A stretch of 64,000 nucleotides of DNA from Pseudomonadota bacterium. GTDB lineage: Bacteria; Pseudomonadota; Alphaproteobacteria; UBA2136; JASBTF01. Both the position numbers and the translations under genes were made by a program. The stretch spans positions 485,218 to 549,217 of the forward strand of contig JASBTF010000002.1 in assembly GCA_030148545.1 (NCBI GenBank), written 5' to 3'. Below the pieces are notes generated by a model, which did not search any database, was not told the DNA's origin, and saw only the letters and a program-made list of their open reading frames with translations. Shown here piece by piece: positions 55,108 through 63,867 of the stretch. Positions within the stretch are counted from its first letter, which is position 1. Every line of letters starts with the position of its first letter.

Positions 55108-55689
55108 TTAGCGCACCAAACGTGGGGATACTTCACCAAAAGTTAGCACTTCAGCAAAGCGAGCCATGTTATTGAGTGAGCATTTTTGCTCATCATCGGA
55201 GCGGCCAATGCAGGCATCGCTAATAACTACGGTGTTAAAGTCACCATCGTGTGCGGCGCGTACGGTAGATTCGATAGAACCAGAAGTATCAGCACCAACA
55301 ATGTACAAGGTGTCTACACGGTTTGCGCGTAGTACAATTTCCAAACGGGTGCGGAAAAATGCGCTAGAACGGTGCTTGTGCATGCGTGGATCTTCATCTT
55401 TCGGTGCGGTTAGCTCGTGGAAAGTACCGCCCCATTCTTTAGACAGCAGTGCGCCTTTGTCTTTCACTTCACCATATAGTGGAGACTGGCTGTAAAGCTC
55501 TGGGTAGCCAGGCATAAACCAAGTACCAACGTGAATTACCAAACGCTCAGGGCTGCGGAAATGCTCCTGAATACGGGCAATACGTGGCAAAATTTCCTGT
55601 GCATTGTTTGCCATGCCGCCAGCCAAGGCGCCATCGGCGTGTACATAGTCGTTTACAAGATCAACACAAAGCAAAGCGCTGGTGGTCAT
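55108..55689 (-). CDS. Isochorismatase-family protein lacking the catalytic Cys
   Basis: 193 aa. ALLCVDLVNDYVHADGAL has the catalytic-type Asp, and SAFFRTRLEIVLRANRVDTLYIVG the lysine/arginine region; however the nucleophile loop reads GADTSGSIESTVRAAHD where family members usually have Cys in the SGC(V/I) position. It may use another residue or be non-hydrolytic. The stretch after it (DACIGRSDDEQKCSLNNMA) is normal. Single gene with own terminator. Confidence 0.75.
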   Translation of the reverse strand: MTTSALLCVDLVNDYVHADGALAGGMANNAQEILPRIARIQEHFRSPERLVIHVGTWFMPGYPELYSQSPLYGEVKDKGALLSKEWGGTFHELTAPKDEDPRMHKHRSSAFFRTRLEIVLRANRVDTLYIVGADTSGSIESTVRAAHDGDFNTVVISDACIGRSDDEQKCSLNNMARFAEVLTFGEVSPRLVR

Positions 55690-55902
55690 AAGAAAGTTCC
55701 GTTTCTATTTTTATAATTTAGCTACAAATTCGGCGCGTATTTGCCGCCAGAAAGCATACGCTGTCAAGCTACTTTCTACAAATATGTAAATAAAGTTTAA
55801 GAGGGGTTGACGCTTGTTGTAAATGGGCGTAAAAGCCGCCTTCGATACACGTATTAAATGTAAGACAAATTACAGATATATAAATAATTTCAAAGGATTA
55901 TC

Positions 55903-57258
55903 ATGCAAATTGCACACGCAGCAACGGAAGCTGTTCATACTGTTGACTGGTCTAGCACCAGTGTTTGGCTAGCGATTGGTTTATTTATTAGTACCTATGC
56001 ATTGATTTTGACCGAGCGTATTAACCGCGCGGTTTTGGCGGTACTGGGCTCGGGGTTGATGATTCTGCTGGGCGTGCTCAGCCAAAGTGAGGCTGTTGCT
56101 GGTATTGATTTTAACACCATTGGTTTGCTGTTGGGGATGATGATGATTGTCGCCATCACCAAGGAATCTGGTGTGTTTCAGTACATTGCGATTCTCTCCG
56201 CCCAAAAAGTAAAAGCCGACCCGTTGGGGTTATTGGCCGTTATTGCGTTGGTAACAGCGGTATTCTCTGCATTGCTAGATAACGTAACAACCGTATTGCT
56301 AACCACGCCGGTTATTTTGTTGCTCACGCGTGAGCTGGAGGTAAAGCCATACCCATATCTGTTTACCAGTATTTTAGCGTCTAACCTTGGTGGTGCGGCA
56401 ACGCTTATTGGTGACCCACCAAACATTATGATTGGTTCTGCAACCCACTTAACCTTTAACGATTTTGTTGTGCATATGGCACCTGTAGCTTTTGTGAGCT
56501 TGGGTATTACCATGGCGGTTATCTTGTTCTTCTGGCGTAATAGCCTCACTACTAGCGAGCAAGCTAAAGAGCGTATTATGAAAATGGATGCCGTTGCAGC
56601 GATTACCGATAAAGGCCTGCTGATTAAGTCTTTGATTGTGATGGGCTTGGTACTGCTTGGCTTTACTGTGGGTCACACCATGTTCCATATGCCGCCTGCA
56701 ACTATTGCGCTGACTGGTGCAGTGATTTTGCTGCTGTGGGAAACGATTCAGCACGATAGCGAGACACAGCATGAAAAAGTACACCACACCATTGCTGAGG
56801 CTGAGTGGGTAACCTTGTTCTTCTTCGGTGGTTTGTTTGTGTTGGTACACGGGCTGGAAAAAGTTGGTATTATTAACTTCCTTGCTGACCAAATGATGAC
56901 CGCCACAGCAGGAGACATGCAAATGACAGCTATGGCTATTTTGTGGGGCTCTGCAATTGTTTCAGCGCTGGTGGATAACATTCCGTTCGTAGCGACAATG
57001 ATTCCGCTCCTCAAGGCAGTAGCGCCAGAGTTTGGTGGTGCCATGGCAATTGACCCATTGTGGTGGGCGTTGGCCATGGGTGCATGCTTTGGTGGTAATG
57101 GTTCCTTGATTGGTGCCAGCGCTAACTTGGTAGTTGCCGGTTTGGCAGAGCGTAGTGGGCAGAAAATTCCCTTTGTGAAATTTATGCTGGGTGCATTCCC
57201 GCTGATGATTCTGAGTATTGTGATTGCCACCGGCTACATGTGGCTGCGCTACTTGTAA
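55903..57258 (+). CDS. nhaD: ArsB/NhaD-type sodium/proton antiporter
   Basis: 451-aa ion transporter with about 12 helices. Typical half-site motifs: SALLDNVTTVLLTTPVILLL, GGAATLIGDPPNIMIGSATH and SALVDNIPFVATMIPLL, GACFGGNGSLIGASANLV. NhaD is the best guess; arsenite or citrate carriers of the same superfamily are alternatives. AAAGGA upstream. Confidence 0.8.
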   Translation: MQIAHAATEAVHTVDWSSTSVWLAIGLFISTYALILTERINRAVLAVLGSGLMILLGVLSQSEAVAGIDFNTIGLLLGMMMIVAITKESGVFQYIAILSAQKVKADPLGLLAVIALVTAVFSALLDNVTTVLLTTPVILLLTRELEVKPYPYLFTSILASNLGGAATLIGDPPNIMIGSATHLTFNDFVVHMAPVAFVSLGITMAVILFFWRNSLTTSEQAKERIMKMDAVAAITDKGLLIKSLIVMGLVLLGFTVGHTMFHMPPATIALTGAVILLLWETIQHDSETQHEKVHHTIAEAEWVTLFFFGGLFVLVHGLEKVGIINFLADQMMTATAGDMQMTAMAILWGSAIVSALVDNIPFVATMIPLLKAVAPEFGGAMAIDPLWWALAMGACFGGNGSLIGASANLVVAGLAERSGQKIPFVKFMLGAFPLMILSIVIATGYMWLRYL

Positions 57259-57290
57259 AAGCCATTACTGAGCGATAGCTCTTGGCGATG

Positions 57291-57317
57291 TGAGCGCACC
57301 CTGCTAGGGTGCGCTCA
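57291..57317. terminator. 12-bp hairpin ending on the sfsA start codon
   Basis: Perfect TGAGCGCACCCT-gct-AGGGTGCGCTCA stem; its last base is the A of the sfsA ATG. Not followed by a T-run, so more likely a start-site structure or the 3' end of the antiporter mRNA. Confidence 0.5.
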
Positions 57318-58015
57318 TGCGTTATGATGTACCGTTACAGCCTGCTAAATTCATTAAGCGATATAAGCGATTTTTTGTAGATGCCGAACTGCCAGATGGC
57401 AGCATTGCCGTGGCGCACTGCGCTAATACCGGCTCTATGAAAGGACTGCTGAACGAAGGCGCGACCTGTTACTTAATGCCACAAGAAAGCGGCAAGCTAG
57501 ACTGGAAGTTTGAGCTGGTTGAAGCGCCAAGTGGTGCGCTGGTTGGGGTCAATACCGCACGGCCAAACAAACTGGTGGAAGAAGCTATTTTGGCCAATGA
57601 AGTGCCAGAGCTAATGGGGTATGAAAACCTAAAGCGTGAAGTGAAGTATGGCCAAAACTCACGCATTGATATTTTGCTGACCGACCCAAATAAGCCCGAT
57701 TGTTACGTAGAAGTAAAAAACACCACGCTGCAAGTGGGAGAGGTGGCGCAGTTCCCCGATGCAGTAACAACGCGCGGCTTAAAACACCTCAATGAACTGA
57801 TGGATATGGTGAAAGAGGGGCATCGTGCCGTGATGTTTTATTGGGTACACCGTAACGACTGCACGCACTTTGAACCAGCTGTAGAGCTAGACCCAGAATA
57901 TGCCGCGGGCCTAAAACAAGCGGTAGAGCAGGGGGTTGAAGTGCTGGTTTATGCAGCCAATGTGCAACCAGAGGGCGTGACAATTGCAAATAAATTACCT
58001 ATAAAACTTTCCTAA
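57317..58015 (+). CDS. sfsA: SfsA family DNA/RNA nuclease-like protein
   Basis: 232 aa, historically a sugar fermentation stimulation protein. PLQPAKFIKRYKRFFVDAELPDG, HCANTGSMKGLL, EVKYGQNSRIDILLTD and CYVEVKNTTL form the PD-(D/E)XK-like core. The start matches family length; there is no ribosome site because the start is the edge of a hairpin. Confidence 0.9.
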   Translation: MRYDVPLQPAKFIKRYKRFFVDAELPDGSIAVAHCANTGSMKGLLNEGATCYLMPQESGKLDWKFELVEAPSGALVGVNTARPNKLVEEAILANEVPELMGYENLKREVKYGQNSRIDILLTDPNKPDCYVEVKNTTLQVGEVAQFPDAVTTRGLKHLNELMDMVKEGHRAVMFYWVHRNDCTHFEPAVELDPEYAAGLKQAVEQGVEVLVYAANVQPEGVTIANKLPIKLS

Positions 58016-58029
58016 CAAGGATATTAACT

Positions 58030-58818
58030 GTGAGCCAGAAGCCAAAAAACCGAGTAGAACTGGATAAAATGCGTAAAGCCGGAGAACTGGCTGCGCAAAC
58101 GTTGGATTATATTACTCCGCATGTACAACCGGGCGTGAGCACAGAGCGCATTAACCAGCTGGTGCACGATTTTATTACCGAGCATCACGCCATTCCTGCG
58201 CCATTGAACTATCGCGGTTTTCCTAAGTCAGTTTGTACCAGCATTAACGATGTTGTGTGCCACGGCATTCCTACCGAAAAGGAAGTCTTGGCCGAAGGTG
58301 ATATTGTAAATATTGATGTAACGGTGATTGTGGATGAGTTCCATGGCGATACATCACGCATGTTTTACGCTGGCGAGGTGAAGGATAACGCACGCCAGCT
58401 TGTGGAAAGCACCTATAAAGCGATGTGGGCGGGGATTGAAACGGTAAAATCCGGCAGTAAGTTGATTGAAGTCGCCGATGCGATTGAAGCAGAAGCGAAG
58501 CAGCATAATTACGGCGTAGTACGTGAGTTTACCGGCCATGGCATTGGTAAAACTTTCCACGATGAGCCGATGGTGCTGCACTACAATGCTGGCCACCCAA
58601 CCCAAATGAAGCGTTTGCGCAGTGGCCAGTGCTTTACTATTGAGCCAATGCTAAACGAAGGTACCTGGCAAACTAAAATGCTGGACGATGGTTGGACTGC
58701 CAAAACAAACGATGGCAAATTAAGTGCCCAATGGGAGCACACATTGGCAGTAACCGATGATGGGTACGAGGTGTTTACCCTTAGCCCTGCCGGGTATAAA
58801 CTGCCGCCGTATGGCTAA
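58030..58818 (+). CDS. map: Methionine aminopeptidase, type I
   Basis: Removes the initiator Met; 262 aa. GTG start with AAGGA upstream. Metal ligands: Asp in NIDVTVIVDEFHGDTSRMF, His in GHGIGKTFHDEP and Glu in FTIEPML and WEHTLAV. Overlaps radC by 8 nt. Confidence 0.95.
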   Translation: MSQKPKNRVELDKMRKAGELAAQTLDYITPHVQPGVSTERINQLVHDFITEHHAIPAPLNYRGFPKSVCTSINDVVCHGIPTEKEVLAEGDIVNIDVTVIVDEFHGDTSRMFYAGEVKDNARQLVESTYKAMWAGIETVKSGSKLIEVADAIEAEAKQHNYGVVREFTGHGIGKTFHDEPMVLHYNAGHPTQMKRLRSGQCFTIEPMLNEGTWQTKMLDDGWTAKTNDGKLSAQWEHTLAVTDDGYEVFTLSPAGYKLPPYG

Positions 58819-59506
58819 TTCTACCGCTAAACTCAAACCACATTATCACGGCCACCGTGGCCGCTTGCGCGATAAGCTGATTAACCATGGCCCGCATGCA
58901 CTGGCAGATTATGAGCTATTGGAGCTTGTACTGGGTGTGGCACTACCACGACGGGATGTAAAACCACTCGCTAAGGAACTTTTGGCAAAATTTGGTGGGC
59001 TTTCTAACCTATTGGCAGCATCACCAGGTGAACTTGCTAAGTTTGAAGGTGTTGGTGATTCAGTTATAGGTATGCTCAAAGCGCAGGAAGCGTTGGTATT
59101 GCGCTATCGGCGTGAAGTGGCGCAAGATCGCCCACGCATGGACAGCACAGCCGTAGTGGTGGAGTATTTACAAGCACGTATGAACGGTCTGCAGCATGAG
59201 GTTTTTCATGTCCTAGCATTGGATAATAAATATAAACTGGTTGCGGATGAAGAGCTGTTTCGTGGCACCATTAACGCCACAGCAGTATACCCGCGTGAAG
59301 TGGTAAAACTGGCATTGCAGCACGGTGCTGCAGCGCTGATTATTGCCCATAATCACCCCAGTGGAGACTCAACCCCAAGCGATGATGACCACCTGTTAAC
59401 GCGTGAGCTGATGCAGATTTGCGCTAGCATGGGTGTGGAATTGGTGGACCACTTAGTGATTGGTGAAGGGGCTTACTATTCCTTCCGTGCCCACGGCCAA
59501 ATTTAA
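58811..59506 (+). CDS. radC: RadC-family JAMM protein
   Basis: 231 aa. N-terminal helix-hairpin-helix-like part (LADYELLELVLGVALPRRDVK, FGGLSNLLAASPGELAKFEGVG) and a C-terminal JAMM/MPN domain with HNHPSGDSTPSDDD. Once called a repair protein; real role unclear. Map-radC overlap suggests co-expression. Confidence 0.92.
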   Translation: MANSTAKLKPHYHGHRGRLRDKLINHGPHALADYELLELVLGVALPRRDVKPLAKELLAKFGGLSNLLAASPGELAKFEGVGDSVIGMLKAQEALVLRYRREVAQDRPRMDSTAVVVEYLQARMNGLQHEVFHVLALDNKYKLVADEELFRGTINATAVYPREVVKLALQHGAAALIIAHNHPSGDSTPSDDDHLLTRELMQICASMGVELVDHLVIGEGAYYSFRAHGQI

Positions 59507-59547
59507 TAACTCGCTAGCTAAGTTAATAATTGAGATAAAAAAGGAAA

Positions 59548-59571
59548 CCCCGCAGCATCATTGCTGCGGGG
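59548..59571 (+). terminator. radC terminator
   Basis: CCCCGCAGCA-tcat-TGCTGCGGGG, 10-bp stem, followed by TCCTTT. Confidence 0.85.
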
Positions 59572-59576
59572 TCCTT

Positions 59577-60110
59577 TATGACAACCCGCCGGGGGGTGAC
59601 GTAGTTAGTTGTCATAACCGAAAATAGTGATGCGCCGACACATTGCTTTCGGGGGGAATGAGGTGAAAGAAATATGCCGGCGCTGCCTGTGCTTTCTCAT
59701 GGGGTGAGAAGGGTTATAGCACAGGGCATTCTGTAAACAGGGGCGGGCGCGGTGGCTGGGCCCCATGGCCGTAGCATTAGCGTGGTTAAGATACCTTGCT
59801 AAAAAACCCAGCCACCGCGGTTGGCGCTGCACATGTTCCGAGTGAACACGACGCTGCCGACATATAGGTTAAAGACTTACTGAAAGAACAAAGCTGCTCA
59901 GAACACAGTTAATGTGTCCCAATCGCGCACGAGGCAGTCCAATCTGGGTAATAGCTATTGTATAGCTATACTTGGTAGAGTGGTGCTGCTATCGCGTCTA
60001 GCGCTGTGTTATCTCAGGGTGGAGCACGGCAGGCCTTGCGGCGGCGTCTCAACATCCGGTCTTTAACGGATTCAGGTCATCGGGGGTGCCCCGAAAAAAA
60101 GCTATTAAAA
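59577..60110. other. 530-nt intergenic block rich in stems, unassigned RNA?
   Basis: No credible gene on either strand. Perfect stems include TATGACAAC (59577-59585 with 59607-59615), CCTGTGCT/AGCACAGG with an inner TTCTCA/TGAGAA (about 59687-59726), a 13-bp CGCGGTGGCTGGG stem (59748-59760 with 59807-59819) and ATCCG/CGGAT (about 60054-60071). I looked for RNase P, tmRNA, SRP and 6S signatures and found none convincingly. The density of stems makes a structured RNA likely, strand unknown. Confidence 0.5.
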
Positions 60111-60161
60111 AATTAGGTGACGACCAAAATAGGTAGCTGTGGATAACTTGTCAAATATTTT

Positions 60162-60968
60162 TTATTCAGCTGCAACTGGCGTGGGGCCTAACACATGGGC
60201 ACCACCATCCACAAAGTGCACTGTACCACTTACACCTTGGCTCAAATCGCTCAGCAAGTAAGCACCAGCGCCTGCCACATCATCCTGCGAGGTGAGGCGT
60301 TTGAGTGGGACGGTTTGTTTGTGGTAGTTAAGCATGCTGCTAAAGTCACCAATGCCGCTCGCAGCAAGGGTTTTTACTGGCCCAGCGCTAAGCGCGTTTA
60401 CGCGAATATTTTGCGTGCCTAAATCTGCTGCCAAGTAGCGTACGCTAGCTTCTAAAGCGGCTTTAGCTACACCCATAACGTTATAGTTGGGTACCACTTG
60501 CGTTGCGCCAAGGTAGGTAAGAGTAAGAATACTACCGCCATTTACCATCAGTGGTGCAAGGGCTTGTGTGGTCGCTACAAGCGAGTAGGCAGAAATATCT
60601 AGTGAGCTCAAAAACTGCTCGCGGCTGGTTTCCACAAATGGTTTGTGTAAAGCATCGTGGTCAGCAAAAGCAATAGCGTGCAGAACAAAATCAATATTGC
60701 CCCATTGCTCTTTTAAGGTGTTTGCCATAGCGGCAATAGAATCGTCATCACCGACATCGCAAGGAATAAGGTTGTTAATACCCGCATCTTCAGCTAGGGG
60801 GCGAATGCGTTTTTCCACCGCCTCGTTAGGGAAATAGCTTAGTGCTAGTTCAGCGCCCTGTTCGTGCAGCAGCTTGGTGATGCCCCAAGCAAGAGAGCGT
60901 TTGTTGGTAACGCCCATAATAAGGCCGCGCTTCGGTGTGCCGTCTGGCTTGGTAAATAATTCTTTCAT
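60162..60968 (-). CDS. fabI: FabI, enoyl-ACP reductase
   Basis: NADH-dependent last step of fatty acid elongation and target of triclosan-like drugs; 268 aa. GLIMGVTNKRSLAWGITK binds cofactor; LTYLGATQVVPNYNVMGVAKAALE has the Tyr-x6-Lys pair of the FabI class. ATG at 60968 gives the family start; TATAAA six nt before it suggests a leaderless mRNA. Confidence 0.93.
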   Translation of the reverse strand: MKELFTKPDGTPKRGLIMGVTNKRSLAWGITKLLHEQGAELALSYFPNEAVEKRIRPLAEDAGINNLIPCDVGDDDSIAAMANTLKEQWGNIDFVLHAIAFADHDALHKPFVETSREQFLSSLDISAYSLVATTQALAPLMVNGGSILTLTYLGATQVVPNYNVMGVAKAALEASVRYLAADLGTQNIRVNALSAGPVKTLAASGIGDFSSMLNYHKQTVPLKRLTSQDDVAGAGAYLLSDLSQGVSGTVHFVDGGAHVLGPTPVAAE

Positions 60969-61207
60969 AAAACGTTTATACCATTCTACACAGCTGTTGA
61001 CGAGGGGCAAAAATAGGTATACCAAGAGTATTGAAACGCCTTGTTTCCTCACTTTTAATGATACACAAAAAAGCCTTTATAGGCTCTGCTTTCGGAAGCT
61101 TCCGGGATTCGTGATGGCCATCTGCCTCTCTGCAATCTGGTAGCTACCAATCGACTGTCCCTCGTATAGGTTCCGCGCTCATTTTCCTTGCGTGTTACTG
61201 GTTCCCC

Positions 61208-62038
61208 ATGCACACTTTGTTGTGTATGTTGATTACCAGAATGTTAGGAATTATTGCCGCGTTATACTTATTAGGTGCCGGATATGCGTATGTTACGCAA
61301 GATGCTCAAATTTTTCCTCGTGAACAATTTGAACCTTATCCCATCACCCTTGATAGCTCGATGACTGATGTACACTTGCCTACGTCTGACGGTGCTACAC
61401 TTCATGGTTTAATCGTGAATGTTAGCCCAACAGTGCCCAAACAAGTGTTAGTGGTTGTCTACCCAGGCAACCAGCATGATGGTCGCCGCTTTGCAGGTTT
61501 CATCGGTCGCGATGTTTTGCAAAGCGATGCCGTGGTAGTGGGTTTCCAACACCGTGGTTATGGCCAAAGTACTGGCACACCTAGTATGGATAACCTCTAT
61601 GCGGATGCCGTACACATTTATGACACCTATGTATCGAAGTTTAAGCCCAGCCACGTTTACGTGCTGGGCTATTCTCTTGGCTCTAGTATTGCAGCGTATG
61701 TAGCCAGCCAACGTGAGGCTAGTGGGCTTATGCTCATTACCCCGTTTACATCTATGGTAGATATGGCTAAGGCGGAATACCCGTACTATCCCGTAGGCAT
61801 GCTGCTTAAACACCATTTCCCCACACAGGATATTTTGCAAGATGTACAAGTGCCTACAGCCATTGTGGTTGCCGGTAAGGAGGAGCTGATCCCCACTAGC
61901 CATGCCCCACGCTTGGCAGATACTGTAGGCAGCAACTTGCTGTTTAGCCGTACATTGCCTCATGCCACTCATGGCGATGTGCTAGACCAGCCGGAATTTC
62001 CGGATGTGGTAAAAGAATTTATAAAACAAGCCCATTAA
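61208..62038 (+). CDS. Membrane-anchored alpha/beta hydrolase
   Basis: 276 aa. One N-terminal helix (MLGIIAALYLLGAGYAYV), then an alpha/beta hydrolase with oxyanion region VVVYPGNQHDGRRF, nucleophile elbow VLGYSLGSSIAAYVAS and the catalytic His near PHATHGDVLD. Similar to YfhR/ABHD17-type serine hydrolases. Substrate unknown. Confidence 0.8.
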   Translation: MHTLLCMLITRMLGIIAALYLLGAGYAYVTQDAQIFPREQFEPYPITLDSSMTDVHLPTSDGATLHGLIVNVSPTVPKQVLVVVYPGNQHDGRRFAGFIGRDVLQSDAVVVGFQHRGYGQSTGTPSMDNLYADAVHIYDTYVSKFKPSHVYVLGYSLGSSIAAYVASQREASGLMLITPFTSMVDMAKAEYPYYPVGMLLKHHFPTQDILQDVQVPTAIVVAGKEELIPTSHAPRLADTVGSNLLFSRTLPHATHGDVLDQPEFPDVVKEFIKQAH

Positions 62039-62044
62039 ACGACT

Positions 62045-62068
62045 CAAGGCCGTCACTTAGTGACGGCC
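62045..62068. terminator. Bidirectional hairpin between convergent genes
   Basis: AGGCCGTCACT-t-AGTGACGGCCT, containing the stop of the minus-strand gene. No strong T-run on either side. Confidence 0.55.
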
Positions 62069-62256
62069 TCGTTGGTGTTTTCCTTCTTGTGGGCAAAATG
62101 CATCACCAGAAGCGATATGCCGAAAAAAATCAGCGATTCACGAAGGTTTTCGTAGGTACCGTCGAATCCAACGAATTCGACAAAGGTCACCATACTCAGC
62201 AAAAAGCTCATGCCAATGGTTGCATATCCGTAGATCTTCATGAAAATACGAGTCAT
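62053..62256 (-). CDS. Small two-helix membrane protein
   Basis: 67 aa, MTRIFMKIYGYATIGMSFLL..., with hydrophobic helices at about 8-28 and 42-56 and a charged Lys/Glu tail. AAGGGA 7 nt upstream fixes the start. Not recognised. Confidence 0.55.
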   Translation of the reverse strand: MTRIFMKIYGYATIGMSFLLSMVTFVEFVGFDGTYENLRESLIFFGISLLVMHFAHKKENTNEAVTK

Positions 62257-62438
62257 TTTAATCCCTTTCAGGAAAATGCGCGCACAGGGCACGACTTCCC
62301 GTTTCAGTTTATACTGAGTAAAACGGGCAAAATTAAGATAGGTCTAAGCCCGAAGGCTTGTTTATTATTTATAATGTGGGGCGCAAAAAGTTGGCTGACA
62401 AGTGGCGTATCCCATAAAAATGCCCTACACTCTGTGGT

Positions 62439-62669
62439 ATGAGCAAAAACGAATTTAATTTTGAGGCCGCTATGGGCCAGGTACAGCAGTTAGTTGAGCA
62501 GTTAGAGCAGGGAGAGCTGCCGCTAGAGCAGTCATTAAAGGAATATGAAAGTGGCATGAAGCTAGTACAGCAATGCCGCCAATACCTGACTGAGGCGGAG
62601 CTAAAGGTAGAAAAAATTATCGCACAACAGGCCGATGGCAACGTAACAACTGAAGAGCTGGACATTTAA
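62439..62669 (+). CDS. xseB: Exodeoxyribonuclease VII small subunit
   Basis: 76 aa. FEAAMGQVQQLVEQLEQGEL, then LEQSLKEYESGMKLVQQCRQYL are the XseB helical hairpin. Leaderless-looking start (TACACT seven nt before ATG). Next to ispA as in many proteobacteria. Confidence 0.93.
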   Translation: MSKNEFNFEAAMGQVQQLVEQLEQGELPLEQSLKEYESGMKLVQQCRQYLTEAELKVEKIIAQQADGNVTTEELDI

Positions 62670-62674
62670 CTGCT

Positions 62675-63613
62675 ATGTCCTTAGCGCTATCAACAGAGCA
62701 AGCGAATAGTTTTAAGCAACTGGTGCGCGAGAATGCTGCTGCATTGGAGCAATCACTGGCAGACCTGCTCCCCAAAGCGGGTACTGAGCTGGAAAGCCGT
62801 GTGATTAACGCGATGCGTTATAGCACGCTGGGCGGTGGCAAGCGTTTGCGCCCGTTTTTGGTGCGTTATAGTGCGTTGCTGGGTGCGGAGGCGAGTGAGC
62901 AATCTATTCTGCGTACAGGCGCTGCAATGGAGGTGATGCACACCTATTCACTGATTCACGATGATTTACCATGCATGGATGATGATAGTATTCGCCGTGG
63001 TCAACCCACCTGTCATGTAGAGTACGACGAGGCAACAGCTGTATTAGCAGCAGACGCTTTGCAATGCCTAGCATTTGAATTGTTAGCCGACCCACAAACC
63101 CATGCTGATGCGGATATACGTTGCCAATTGGTGCAGCATTTTGCCAAAGCTGCTGGAGCACATGGCATGGTAGGTGGCCAAATGGTGGATTTACATACCG
63201 ATGAAGGCCGCTATGCCGAGCAAGCTATATTGAGCCAAGCACAGCTACAACGCCTGCACGCCATGAAAACCGGCGCCATTATTGAGGCTGCTTGCCACAT
63301 GGGTGCGTTAATTGGCGGTGTGGATGAAGCAACCACACAAGTATTAGCAATCTACAGCAAGCACTTTGGCTTGGCCTACCAAATTACCGATGATGTGCTG
63401 GACGAAACCGGCAGTGCTGAAGCTCTGGGCAAAACCCCAGGTAAAGATGCCGCGAGTGGAAAATCTACCTTTGTATCGTTACTAGGGTTAGAGGGTGCAC
63501 AACAAGCTGCCGAGGCAACCGTGCAACAAGCGTTAGATGCGCTAGCACCGTTGGATGACCATGCCGAGCCGCTACGCCAGCTTGCTCAATATTTGCTTAC
63601 ACGCACAAAATAG
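62675..63613 (+). CDS. ispA: Farnesyl diphosphate synthase
   Basis: Isoprenoid chain elongation; 312 aa, with the first Asp-rich motif DDLPCMDDDSIRRGQPTCH and the second DDVLDETG. GGGKRLRPFLV and KTGAIIEAACHMGA fit. Starts 5 nt after xseB. dxs, often next, is not in view. Confidence 0.93.
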   Translation: MSLALSTEQANSFKQLVRENAAALEQSLADLLPKAGTELESRVINAMRYSTLGGGKRLRPFLVRYSALLGAEASEQSILRTGAAMEVMHTYSLIHDDLPCMDDDSIRRGQPTCHVEYDEATAVLAADALQCLAFELLADPQTHADADIRCQLVQHFAKAAGAHGMVGGQMVDLHTDEGRYAEQAILSQAQLQRLHAMKTGAIIEAACHMGALIGGVDEATTQVLAIYSKHFGLAYQITDDVLDETGSAEALGKTPGKDAASGKSTFVSLLGLEGAQQAAEATVQQALDALAPLDDHAEPLRQLAQYLLTRTK

Positions 63614-63782
63614 CCATCTTTACTGATTTATGAACATTTTCTGGTGCCTGCGCTCCGCATGTAGGCTAACTACATCTTACGGTGCTCAGCACTGGCGAAA
63701 ACATCCTTAAATACAGCAAATCTAGCTATTTGAAGTGCAAGCTTGCCACGAGTTGGCTGTGTGAGTTGGTGGTGTATGGGCC

Positions 63783-63866
63783 GCCATCCCCAGCTCGCAG
63801 CGCGAGTGGGTTGGCGCGGATCCAAGGTGCCTTTGGTAGTGGTGCTGCGGCTTTGCCGACAGCGCC
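63783..63866 (+). repeat. Dispersed intergenic repeat, copy E
   Basis: CCATCCCCAGCTCGCAGC, GAGTGGGTTGGCGCGGATCC, ending in GCGGCTTTGCCGACAGCG. Ends at the yebC stop codon. Confidence 0.7.
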
Positions 63867-63867
63867 G

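Noticed and set aside
59577-60110. RNase P RNA, tmRNA (two-piece), 4.5S RNA or 6S RNA
   Set aside because: GAGGAAAGTCC-type P RNA core, a T-arm with CCA, a tag reading frame and the SRP tetraloop region are all absent.
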